In this document: positions 54,066 through 63,230 of the stretch, piece by piece | Position numbering within the stretch: position 1 is the first letter of the stretch | Layout: each line of letters begins with the position of its first letter | The notes under the pieces: generated by a model | What the model was told of the DNA's origin: nothing | Databases searched by the model: none | Seen by the model: only the letters and a program-made list of their open reading frames with translations | Origin: Syngnathus acus | Lineage: Eukaryota > Chordata > Actinopteri > Syngnathiformes > Syngnathidae | Reading direction: 5' to 3' | Assembly (NCBI RefSeq): GCF_901709675.1 | Contig: NC_051103.1 | Location: 541,501 to 605,500, forward strand | DNA length: 64,000 bases | Translations under genes and position numbers: made by a program

Positions 54066-56044
54066 CTAAGATTAGACTAGATTAGATTCAAATTTATTGT
54101 CAATGTATAGCACAAGTACAGTACAGCGAAAATAACAGAAGTGCAAAAAGCAGTAAAGTGCAGAGTAAAAAGAATACTGAGCAGTTGGTACAGTGCCATC
54201 AGGTAAATATGAGGTGAGTTATACTATGCGGGATAATATACAAGAAGGACGAGTGCGGATATGACTGGCTAAGTATTTACAATAAGGTGCAGTAGAACAA
54301 ATTATTTGCAGCCGGTACTAGAATGCTAATTATAAATATAGGGTTATAAATATATATGTGTCAGTATAACCAGATATGAACAGATGTACAAGCGGAGTAA
54401 GAGTGATGAATAAATATATAGATTATATAGAATTATATGAAGATATGGACAGTATATGCAGGTAATACAGGTGTCAAAGTCAGTCTGCTTTATTGTCAAT
54501 TTCTTCACATGCCAAGACACAAAGAAATCGAAATTACGTTCCCACTATCCCACGGTGACAAGACATAGTACACAATATACATACGTACAAGTAAACAACA
54601 CAAAAAAATAAAAAACAGAAGGCACAAACAATGAATAAATAAGAGTGATGAATAAATAATAAATAAACAAATACCACAATAAATAAGAGGAGCAAAAATG
54701 TTGTGGTGGGGTTATTGTGCTGCAGGGTTCAGAATGATAAGAGTTCAGGGGGATGACAGGGGTGTTGTGCTGCGGAGTTCAGGGCGATGACGGCAGAGGG
54801 GAAAAAGCTTTTCCTCAGTCTACTCGTCTTGACCCGAAGAGTCCGGAATCGCTTCCTAGAAGGAAGAAGAGTAAACAGTCTGTGGTTGGGATGACTGGAG
54901 TCTTTGATGATGATGCATGCCTTCTTCAGGCACCGTTTTTGGTAAATCGACTCGATGGTAGGAAGTGATGTGCCGATGATGCGTTGGGCCATCTTCACCA
55001 CGCTCTGTAGTGACTTCTGGTCCGCGGCTGTGCAGTTGCCGTACCAGACCGTGATGCCGTTGGTGAGGATACTCTCGATGGTACACTGGTAGAAGTTCGC
55101 CAGGATTCGAGGAGATAGATGGGCTTTCCTCAGTCTCCTCGAGAAGAAGAGATGCTTGTGGGCCTTACTGACCAGTGACCAGGTGTTGAGGGACCAGGAG
55201 AGGTCATCGGAGATCTGGATACCCAGGAATTTGAAGCTGGCGACCCGCTCGACCTCCTCCCCGTTGATATGGATGGGGGCGTGCGTGTCAGCCTCAGTCT
55301 TCCTGAAGTCAACAATGAGCTCCTGGGTTTTCTTGGTGTTGAGGGCCAGGTTGTTGTTGGCACACCATGTCGTCAGATGCTGTTACCTCCTCCCTGTAGG
55401 CCGTTTCATCGTTGTTTTTGATGAGGCCCACCACCGTTGTGTCGTCTGCAAACTTGAGGATGTTGTTCGAGCCATGCGCAGGAGTGCAGTCGTAGGCGTA
55501 GAGGGAGTAGAGGAGTGGGCTCAGCATGCAACCCTGTGGGACGCCGGTGCTCAGGGTTAGGGTGGAGGAGGTGAGGCCGTCTAACCTAACGGACAGGAGT
55601 CTGTTGGTTAGGAAGTCAAGTATCCAGTTGATGACAGAGGGGTTGATGTTGAGGTCCTTGTTCTCCACAAGGTTGCCAAGTTTGGTGATGAGTTTGGAGG
55701 GGATGATGGTGTTGAATGCAGAGCTGAAGTCGATGAACAGCATCCGCACATGGGTGTTGCTCTCGTCCAGGTGGGAGAGGGCTGCATGTAGTGCAGAGGA
55801 GATGGCGTCATCCGTGCTCCTGTTTGCTCGGTAGGCAAATTGGTGTTTGTCCAGAGAAGGTGAGAGCCCAGATTTGACGTGACCCAGGAGCAGCCTCTCG
55901 AGGCACTTTATGAGGTGGGAGACGAGTGCAACTGACCGGTAGTCGTTGAGGCCCTTCGCAGAGGAGTGTTTAGGCAACGGCACAATGGAGGTGATCTTGA
56001 AGCACAACGGGACAGTTGCCTGGGCCAGAGACAGGTTGAAGATG
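54066..56044 (-). mobile_element. 5'-truncated L2-like LINE inside hAT
   Basis: The 3' end is at the left ('gattcaaatttattgtcaatg') and the truncated polymerase at the right, where hAT sequence resumes at 'gctgttaataaatgcatta'. A second LINE tail (54473-54690), shared with 29420-29690, is embedded in its 3' region. Confidence 0.8.
54729..56044 (-). pseudogene. L2-like reverse transcriptase and C-terminal domain
   Basis: Minus strand from about 56040: [77 protein letters not shown] and the catalytic [12 protein letters not shown] (about 55460). A frameshift follows near 55380. The C-terminal domain at 55001-54729 reads AQRIIGTSLPTI and DSSHPNHRLFTLLPS. The catalytic motifs are intact, but the N-terminus is missing and the frame is broken. 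Confidence 0.85.
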
Positions 56045-56262
56045 CTGTTAATAAATGCATTAGTTTTCAAAAAGCTTTTTTTGAATATCCATGCTTTACT
56101 ACCTACTAAAAGTACAAACCTTTTATGCAATGACCTTTACATGTCATTTCTATTACTTCGCACAAACACTACATCCATCTGCTACTGGTTCGGCCCCCCG
56201 GTCTAAATTTAGAACCAAATTCGGCCCGCCAGTCAAAAGGTTTGCCCACCCCTGTTCTAAAC

Positions 56263-56424
56263 CAATAACCAGCTTTTGCCCAGTCCAAAGGCGGTTTTAC
56301 ATTCTGAATTTCAGAACAGCAAATTTGAGCAACACACTGATTTTTTTAAAGGTGTAGTGTGCCAGTGCATGCCCCGAGCGTATCTCCAAAGCTTTCCAAA
56401 TGTATCTCTTAGTTTCTTGTCAAG
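56263..56424. other. flanking sequence, nothing recognised
   Basis: Short unique-looking sequence between the hAT duplication and the retroviral LTR locus. Confidence 0.5.
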
Positions 56425-56429
56425 GATAC

Positions 56430-56860
56430 TGTTAGGGTTTACAGATTATTTTGATCGTATGATTATGTTGGAACTTTGTTTAAACCTTTTACCTTTCCTT
56501 GACTCTGAAAAGTTTAACCATTCAGTTGTTGAAACTTTCCAAATGGTGTGGAAACATTCTTGCTTAGTTAGTCATCTAAAATGCTCCACTAGTTTCTGTT
56601 TCCACGACCTTGTAAAACAATGAGCTGGGACCCTCCGCACTGATTAACCAGTTGCTGAGGTGACCACCAAACATGTCCAATGTCACACCCAGCCTGCTTT
56701 CTCTCAATAAATACTCTCTTGCAGGAATCCAAAGTCAGACTTTGTTCGAACATCGCTGTTTGCACAGTGACGAATGATCTCTCCACTTGCAAGTGCTTAA
56801 AGGGCATACTGTCTCCCGTGTGGTTCTTGCAAATATGTTAGAGTGAGGACCACTCTAACA
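56430..56860 (+). repeat. retroviral LTR, sense orientation, converted copy
   Basis: TGTTAGGG...CTCTAACA, the inverted equivalent of 23561-24010, sharing its private variants (for example 'gaggaccactctaac'). GATAC precedes it at 56425-56429. The sequence after it (56861-57706) is the flank of the other locus, not retroviral. Confidence 0.85.
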
Positions 56861-57706
56861 ATTTCTTCAGCCGCATGGAAGGTGGGGCGGAGTGTTATTC
56901 GTCAACCGTTTTCTTGTCTTATATGATACAGACTAACTTTGGGGTGTGAAAAAATAGGTGGGTTTTTTTTCATCAGGATTTCGGCCCCTACAACAGCACT
57001 TTGCAACCACTGGTCCGAGGCCCGGTATCAGTCTGTGGACCACTCTGTAACAGGCTGTAGAGAATTTCTTTAAAACATTCACACTTGGTTTGAACACACC
57101 AAGATGACAAAAAAATTGTTAGGTGTCAATTGTAGCATTTGACAGCAAATGCTTTATTCTGCTGAGAGGAGAAAGAGGCCTCTTGCAGCATAGCTAATAA
57201 TGGAACATAACTTGTTCAAGTTAAAGTCCTAATGATCGTCATACACACATCTGGGTGTGGTGAAATTTGTCCTCTGTATTTAACCCATCCCCGTGTGATT
57301 TTGATTCATCCCCTCGGGGAAAGGGGAGCAGTGAGCAGCAGCGGTGCCGCGCTCGGGAATCATTTGGTGATCTAACCCCCCAATTCCAACCCTTAATGCT
57401 GAGTGCCAAGCAGGGAGGCAATGGGTCCCATTTTTAAAAAACACAGTGCGCCTTATAATGCAGAGCGCTTTATATATGGATCAATTGATGAATTTGTTGA
57501 TCCATACTGGTTGTACACAGCGCTCTGCCAAACTTTTTCAGTACGTTTTAGTACGACTAGCAAATTACATCACTGAATAGCTGTTGTACCCGCGAGGCTA
57601 TTTCATTTCAAATAGGCTGTTCCGTTAATGTTTTCGAGTACGTTTACGGATCAATATCCAACGGAATCACAAATAAGCAGCACCAATGTGTTAAATCAGT
57701 CTTTAG
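56861..57706 (-). repeat. inverted copy of 22714-23560 (includes a SINE and MITE part)
   Basis: Nearly base-for-base reverse complement of the flank of the solo LTR at 23561, including the SINE (57222-57434) and the MITE-like block. It ends abruptly at 57706, where a different LTR piece begins. Confidence 0.9.
57222..57434 (-). mobile_element. tRNA-derived SINE, head missing (duplicate of 22987-23204)
   Basis: Same truncation point and same private changes ('cctctgtatttaaccc', 'gattcatcccctcgggga') as the plus-strand copy at 22987-23204. It was duplicated with its surroundings rather than inserted independently. Confidence 0.9.
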
Positions 57707-57829
57707 TCATTCGTTCATCGCTGTACGCACACCGACGAATGACTCTCCACTTGCAAGTGCTCAAAAAGGGCATACTGTCTCCCGTGTGGTTCTTGCAAAA
57801 ATAAGTTAGAGTGAGCACCACTCTAACAG
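57707..57829 (+). repeat. retroviral LTR 3' fragment, followed by GATAC
   Basis: The last 123 bp of an LTR in sense orientation ending CACCACTCTAACA, then GATAC (57830-57834), which equals the five bases before 56430. It carries the 'gagcacc' variant, like the provirus and unlike the LTR at 56430-56860. Confidence 0.85.
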
Positions 57830-58059
57830 ATACGTTCATATCGCATGGTTTAGCATGAACAGTAAAAAAAAAAAAAAGCTTGTGCAAGAAACTAACATAG
57901 CATCTAACGTCTCCACTTGCTCGTTAGCACAATGACAGAGTGGGCCAACCGCACAACACTAATCGCAGAAGGCCCCTTTTGTTCTTATCTAGCAATGGTA
58001 CAGAAAAAGAGGAAGTGGAAATGGCAAGTGTGAGAAATTGTCTTCACTCTCTGTTTCAG

Positions 58060-58110
58060 GTTTTTAACGAAAGGTGCCGAGTACACTACACGCCTCGCAA
58101 GGTGAAATGA
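58060..58110 (+). CDS. terminal exon of the host gene
   Basis: After a strong acceptor ('cttcactctctgtttcag', 58042-58059), a phase-0 frame reads VFNERCRVHYTPRKVK and a TGA at 58108-58110. The phase fits the donor at 21663. The 3' untranslated region runs to about 58285, with an ATTAAA polyadenylation signal at 58262-58267. The basic, short C-terminus fits the charged helix of the earlier exons, so I join them, but only phase and style support this. The protein is not identified. Confidence 0.5.
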   Translation, partial: VFNERCRVHYTPRKVK

Positions 58111-58289
58111 TGGTTTGTTCCATCCAAATGACTGAGAACCGATCCAGAAACTGTGACCATGCCACTGGCATCTTGGCTTCAGAATGCCTGCTCACATCTA
58201 CCATGCTTCGTTCTGTGTGTGTTGAGTTGATGACAAATATTGTACTTTTTTTTTTCAAAACATTAAACTGAAATGTTTATTAACAGACA

Positions 58290-58322
58290 ATCGTGTGACT
58301 GTGTGTGCGTGTGCGTGCGTGC

Positions 58323-58354
<32 letters not shown>

Positions 58355-58356
58355 CA
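58290..58356. repeat. TG / CGTG microsatellite
   Basis: 'gtgcgtgcgtgcgtgtgtgtg' type repeat, probably just past the gene's polyadenylation site. Confidence 0.9.
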
Positions 58357-58496
58357 TCTCAGGCTATGTGTATTGGAAGGTTACACAGTTCTGTGTGCTG
58401 TATCTGTGCTTTTGATTGAGCGGTCATGTTTATATAAAACAATAAGAGGATTTACACATATCTGAACATGAAAAAGTATATGAGTTCGTCTAACCC
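58357..58496. repeat. dispersed repeat shared with 63085-63225
   Basis: Blocks 'cacagttctgtgtgctgtat', 'gtttatataaaacaataag' and 'gagttcgtctaaccc' recur with changes at 63112-63222. It is probably the edge of an LTR-like element. Confidence 0.6.
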
Positions 58497-59201
58497 AGGG
58501 GTCGGCAACCCATGGCTCCGGAGCCACATGTGGCTCTTTCATCCTTCTGTTGTGGCTCCCTGTGACTTTGGAAAATAATGAGTATTTTATAAAAATTAAA
58601 TTTTATTTTAGTTTGTTCATTTTAAAATATAATTCTGAATTTGAAGATTATGGTAAACTTGTAACATTAAAATTAAACGTTTTCAATATTTTTACCGCCC
58701 GAAATGCGTCACATCCGCCGATGTGCGACATTCGAATTCCTGGCGTCCCTCACGTCTGGCAGCCGGCGTTTTTCCAGCACACTACCAGCGTGATAACTAT
58801 ATATTAAGTGAAGTAGTCCTTTTTTTTTAATTCAGGAGGACAACTGGCTGCACGCTCCAGTACACGCGATGGGACAGAAGCAGACTGCGCATTTTTTTGG
58901 TTTGCATTGTTCGTTCAGTGCTGGTGGATAATATTTGGATAAGTTTTGATTTTTATCTCATGAATAAGAGGACAGGTGACTGCAGGCTGTTTGCATTTTT
59001 TGTTCAGTGGGTTGGGTAAGTTTGGATTTTTATTTCTTAAATACGAGGACTCAAATAGACACCGGGTATTTTATTTGAAATTAAACATCAACCAAGTGTA
59101 AAATGCTTTTTGTTACATGCAGAAATAAAATTGTGTTCTCTGCAGCAGTTCGTTGATTTCATTTTCATAAATGCAATAGTTTTTTGTACATAGCATAATA
59201 A
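58497..59201 (+). mobile_element. hAT fragment, left end only
   Basis: It starts CAGGGGTCGGCAACCCATGG, then 'gagccacatgtggctctttc', a typical hAT terminus. No right terminus is visible before the SINE at 59202, and no transposase frame was seen. Confidence 0.55.
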
Positions 59202-59503
59202 CCAGCTCAGTGGCCTAGTGGTAGAGTGTCCGCCCTGAGACTGGAAGGTTGTGGGTTCAAACCCCGGCCGGGTCATACCAAAGACTATAAAAATGGGACC
59301 CATTGCCTCCCTGCTTGGCACTCAGCATTAAGGGTTGGAATTGGGGGGTTAGATCACCAAATGATTCCCGAGCGCGGCGCCGCTGCTGCTCACTGCTCCC
59401 CTCTCCCCCAGGGGATGGATCAAAATCACACGGGGATGGGTTAAATACAGAGGACAAATTTCACCACACCCAGATGTGTGTGTGCCGATCATTGGGACTT
59501 TAA
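59202..59503 (+). mobile_element. full-length tRNA-derived SINE (reference copy for this window)
   Basis: The tRNA-like head has A-box TGGCCTAGTGGTAGAG (59211-59226) and B-box GGTTCAAACCCC (59253-59264). The body follows, then a 'cattgggactttaaaaaaa' tail. Open frames on both strands across it recur in every copy and are not genes. Confidence 0.9.
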
Positions 59504-59519
59504 AAAAAAAAAAAAAAAA

Positions 59520-59634
59520 AAATCAAAATTTGGGTGCGTATTATACATGGGTACAGGCTTTTTTCCAGCATCGACATGCCATTTTTAGGGTGCGTATTAT
59601 ACATGGGGGCGTATTATACATGGAAAAAAACGGT
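59520..59634. mobile_element. truncated MITE (CCGTTTTTTTCC family), right end
   Basis: 'gggtgcgtattatacatggg' and the terminal 'catggaaaaaaacgg' followed by TA match the ends of 18152-19072. The left part is missing behind the A-run of the SINE. Confidence 0.8.
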
Positions 59635-59639
59635 AATAC

Positions 59640-60308
59640 ATTAGAAATTAATTACACCTCACTGGGAATTCTGATGTCAGAAAGTTGGATAAGTTCAAGG
59701 AATAACAGCCATGGAAACTTTTGACGGTTAAAAATAATGATGCATAGAAGTCACACAAGGTGACAGTTAACGAGATGACAAATGTGATAGGACTCAAATA
59801 ACAAATGCATTAACATGGCAAAGTGAAAACAACAAAGATGAGTAAACTGCCGGAGGGAGCACTTTGAGTATTTTTAACCTAGCTGGTCGATTAGAATGAT
59901 TGCTTCGGATAAAATTATTTAAGGACCATCTGAGGCTGCATCTTTCCCCATGCTCCCCCATGAACAGGCTCAGCAGTAGAAATAAGTGAATTTTCTTAGG
60001 AATTTAATTGACATTTTTACGGTAAAGGTAAGGTACATTTAGAAACATTTAATTGAGGAGAACGCCCATAAATGAAGGGTTACCTTCAGTATTCACTGTT
60101 TACCTGCTCACTTACATATACTAAATTTGCTTGTTGTGGGATGAGAACTGAGCGATGAAGGTGAATGAATCGGTGCTTGTGTGGTTAAGCGTGTGTACGT
60201 GTGTCGGTGTGAATGGCCAAAGTACTTTGAAGTTGGTGTGAGGTGATCACAGTTAAGGGTAAATTTACTGAGAACATCAATGATTTCCTTTCTATTTGTC
60301 TGTTTTAG
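59640..60308. other. unassigned, possible intron sequence
   Basis: No frame or repeat recognised. It ends in a pyrimidine-rich acceptor-like stretch at 60286-60308. Confidence 0.45.
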
Positions 60309-60493
60309 AAAGATCCTGGCTGGATTACTCCCTCCCTGGAATCTCGCAACACCTCCTCCTTGTGGAGGGTTTATTTCCATTGCCAGTTGGCTCACTGGAA
60401 CTCATGAGCAGTAGAGCAGATGTTTGTCAACTAAGTGACCGTCTGGCTGACCTGAAGGCCCGCCGTGAAAAATTGAGCAGTGCTCACGAGTAA
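60309..60493 (+). CDS. candidate terminal exon of a second host gene or alternative end
   Basis: An acceptor ('ctatttgtctgttttag') precedes an open frame of 61 codons ending TAA at 60491-60493. With two bases completing a split codon it reads RSWLDYSLPGISQHLL, then LMSSRADVCQLSDRL and ADLKARREKLSSAHE. The last 30 residues look like a charged coiled-coil end with balanced codon use. No upstream exon was found in the window, and no polyadenylation signal is obvious. I do not recognise the protein. It could be chance. Confidence 0.35.
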
Positions 60494-60610
60494 AAGAGCA
60501 TCCGAGTGGTCCTGGCTGCGTTTTATTGAATTTGCATGACAATTGACCAACATAGGAAGGTGCACCAGTCCCAGATATACTGCCATACCGGATTGATGCG
60601 CAGAGCTGGC

Positions 60611-60690
60611 AGATATATATATATATGTATATACTATATATATATATATATATATAGTATATACATATATACATATATATATATATATAT
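60611..60690. repeat. AT microsatellite
   Basis: 'atatatatat' runs with 'gtatac' interruptions; related AT runs resume at 61337-61376, showing that the Tigger-like element landed inside the repeat. Confidence 0.9.
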
Positions 60691-61330
60691 GGAGCCTCGG
60701 TTTTCGAACGTCCCGGTTTTCGAACAAATCGGTATTCAAACAAAAACATTCTAGATTTTTTTGCTTCGGATGTCGGACGAAATTCGGTTGTCGAACCTCG
60801 CGAGAGATGAGCCGAGAGGACCCGCATGCCAACTGACTCCGTACGTTATTACATTCTCGTTACTCTGAGGATTGCATCAACTCTAATCATGCCTCCAAAG
60901 GAAGCAAGTGGGAGCAGTAAAGCCATCCTAAAACACAAAGACGCTCCTAAAGCAATGCGACAGTGAGCGCCCGGCGCGCTTCGGTTGCGCGATCGGACAA
61001 AATTAAGCTCCCTGCGCACTGAGGTCCACTTAAATTTTGGAAAGTACATCAGGACTTTAAAAATATTTTCTAAATTTCAGCGACGGCTCTGTCACAATAA
61101 TGCGACAAGCGCGGTGCAGTTGCGCGGTCGGCGACGCGCTACGGTTGCGTGTTCGGCGGTGCGCTGCAGTTGCGCGATCAGACAAAAATGCGCGAATGAA
61201 AAAATGCTTAAAAAAGGCGGATTAATTTTATTTCCATTATTTGTAATGGGAAAACATGATTCTGAATTCGAACGATTCACTTCTCGAACAGCCTTCTGGA
61301 ACGGATTGTGGTCAAAAACTGAGACTCCAC
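60691..61330 (+). mobile_element. Tigger-like element, copy 3, inside AT microsatellite
   Basis: The left end has lost its first bases (starts GGAGCCTCGGTTTTCGAACG) and the right end is CTGAGACTCCACTG. The interior matches copies 1 and 2, including the MPPKEASGSSKA start relic near 60890 and one 'aagctccctgcgcactgagg' unit. Confidence 0.85.
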
Positions 61331-61375
61331 TGTGTATAAATATATATATATATATTTCCAAATATAGTATATATA

Positions 61376-62465
61376 TTAGCGACTGGGCTCGCCGAATGTG
61401 AGCCTGCGCACTGGACACACCGCTTCCCGCTCCTGTACGACAGAGATCATAGAACTGTCATTTGTTAAACTTTCACTATTTTCTTGCTCTAATTTAAAAT
61501 TTTTAAAAAAGTTCTTGATAAAGGAATAAGAAGATGGCACGTTAAAAGACACAGGAATTCTTTGGTCGGTAGGTATTAGCTTTTGTTTCCGGAGGTATGA
61601 GCCCATCCAGAATCGTGTCATTGCTTGGCTTTTCGGTGCATGTGACGAATGCGCTTCGCAGGTGCAGGGCAACATATCTACTTCCGTGGAAGAGTTTTAA
61701 GTCTGGCACTCCTTTTCCTCCCTTTTCTTTTTTTCTTTGTGGTGTTCCACTTCAGTCTCTCCCACTTGGATTTCCAAATGAAATAAAAAATAGCTCGGTC
61801 CAACTCTAAAAGCACCTTCCTTGTTGGGGTAAAAACAGAACTGATCAGTAAAAGCAAGGGTAAAATCATCGCTTTTATGATTAAAATTTTCTCTTCCATA
61901 GTCAGCTCTCTTACTCCCCAAAACCCAAGTCGTTGCCTCACTTTCCCCACCACGTCATCCCAGTTTGTTTTCCCTCCTCCTTCCTGAGTAAATTTCTTAC
62001 CTTCCTAATCCTAACCCTAACCCAAGAACTTTCTGGTTGGTTTGTGTTAAATTTAGTGCGAGTCCTCTTGTTTCTGTTGACCACGGTCCATAAAATTGTA
62101 CTTGGCACTTAGCCCTATTTAGTTTTGAGGCCCTTCCGTACCAGCCGGTCAGGTCCCAGGTTCTTGTGACTGATAAGAGGTCTGTACATAGAATATTAAA
62201 GTCGTCCATATATAAAATACATTTTGTTGTAAGTCCCCCATCCTCTGGGATGCTCACCCCCTTCATCAATTTGTCCCGTCTTAAAATTTGGGCCAGTGGC
62301 TCTATGCATAAAACATAGAGGAGAGCAGATAAGGGAAAGCCCTGACGAACACCGCGGTTTACTTGTACTGTTCTTGTGAGGTTCTTGTTGACCACGTATT
62401 TGCTCGTGACATCTCTGTACAGCAGTTTCACCCTCTCTGTACTTTCTCTGGAAACCCAATTTTTG
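61376..62465 (-). pseudogene. L1/Tx1-like LINE reverse transcriptase fragment
   Basis: Minus strand 62431-62035: VNRGVRQGFPLSALLYVL, then the catalytic LYMDDFNIL (YMDD, about 62205), and WYGRASKLNRAKCQVQFYGP. The frame then runs into GGTTAGGGTTAGG-type sequence and is lost. 61953-61678 holds VGKVRQRLGFWGVRELTMEE and FYFIWKSKWERLKW, and 61675-61376 the C-terminal part. The order matches the end of Tx1/L1-type ORF2. No 5' part is present. Confidence 0.75.
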
Positions 62466-62640
62466 AAGTACAGTTATCCCTTGTGTATCGCGGATAATGG
62501 GCTCCAAAAACCACCCGCGACAAGCGAAATTCGCAAAGTACGGTCACCCTCTCATTTGTATATATTTTTTTAAATATTGAAAATATAAATATGATATGTG
62601 TGTGCGTGTAACATGTGAAGCGTGTTGTGCGATGTCCGAT
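62466..62640. mobile_element. possible Tigger/mariner-type end
   Basis: 'cagttatcccttgtgtatcg' followed by 'ggataatgggctccaaaaac' at 62470 looks like a terminal sequence of a TA-inserting element. The opposite end was not found. Confidence 0.4.
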
Positions 62641-63230
62641 GTTGAGCCAGGAAAAACAAAGATGTGGAGTATAGAGTTGGTTCTTTATTGGCAAGATCTT
62701 GGGTTGTTTAATGGCGGCCAATACACGAGACACGGCAATAGATGAAACAAAAGCTTCCGTCTCCAGGTCAGCTTGTTTTATACCAGGGGTCACCAACTCC
62801 GGTCCTCAAGGGCGCCAATCCAGCCTGTTTTAGGTGCAGCCCTGCAACAACACACCTGATTTAAATGATCAGCTCATCAGCAAGCTCTATTAAGGCTGAT
62901 AGCGATCCTGATTATTTGAATCAGGTGTGTTGCAGGGGGGATACATCTAAAACAGGCTGGATTGGCGCCCTTGAGGACCGGAGTTGGTGACCCCTGTTTT
63001 ATACTGTCCAGAAAGGCGGGAACTTGTCACATGACCATTTGTTATCGGGTGTGTGGGGGGGCGTCACCCCCCTGTGTATGTCCGTGTGTGTGTGTGACTA
63101 TGTGTCTGTGTTTATACAGTTCTCTGTGTTGTATTCATGTTTTGACTGAGCAGTTGTTTATATAAACTAATAAAAAGAATTATACAGATATGAGCATCAA
63201 AACGTACATGAGATTGTCTAACCCAACAGA
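62641..63230. repeat. LTR-like dispersed repeat interrupted by a hAT MITE
   Basis: The right part matches 58357-58496. The left part is A/T- and G-rich without coding potential. Its nature as an LTR is an inference from composition and length only. Confidence 0.4.
62784..62996. mobile_element. hAT MITE, 213 bp, nearly palindromic, TSD TTTTATAC
   Basis: Inverted ends of about 60 bp start CAGGGGTCACCAACTCCGG. TTTTATAC lies at 62776-62783 and 62997-63004. An almost complete fold-back structure. Confidence 0.95.

Larger units (their letters stand above)
53405..56254 (+). mobile_element. hAT element (GTF2IRD2-like), 8-bp TSD TTCTAAAC, with nested L2 and SINE
   Basis: Ends CAGACATGAGCAAAC and GTTTGCCCACCCCTG are imperfect inverted repeats. 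TTCTAAAC lies at 53397-53404 and 56255-56262. Its own coding relic (53791-53852) starts MSGPRKRKVDTEQ and jumps at once to the C-terminal TFSHMNVN segment, an internal deletion of nearly the whole transposase. A SINE and an L2 LINE were inserted later. Confidence 0.9.
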
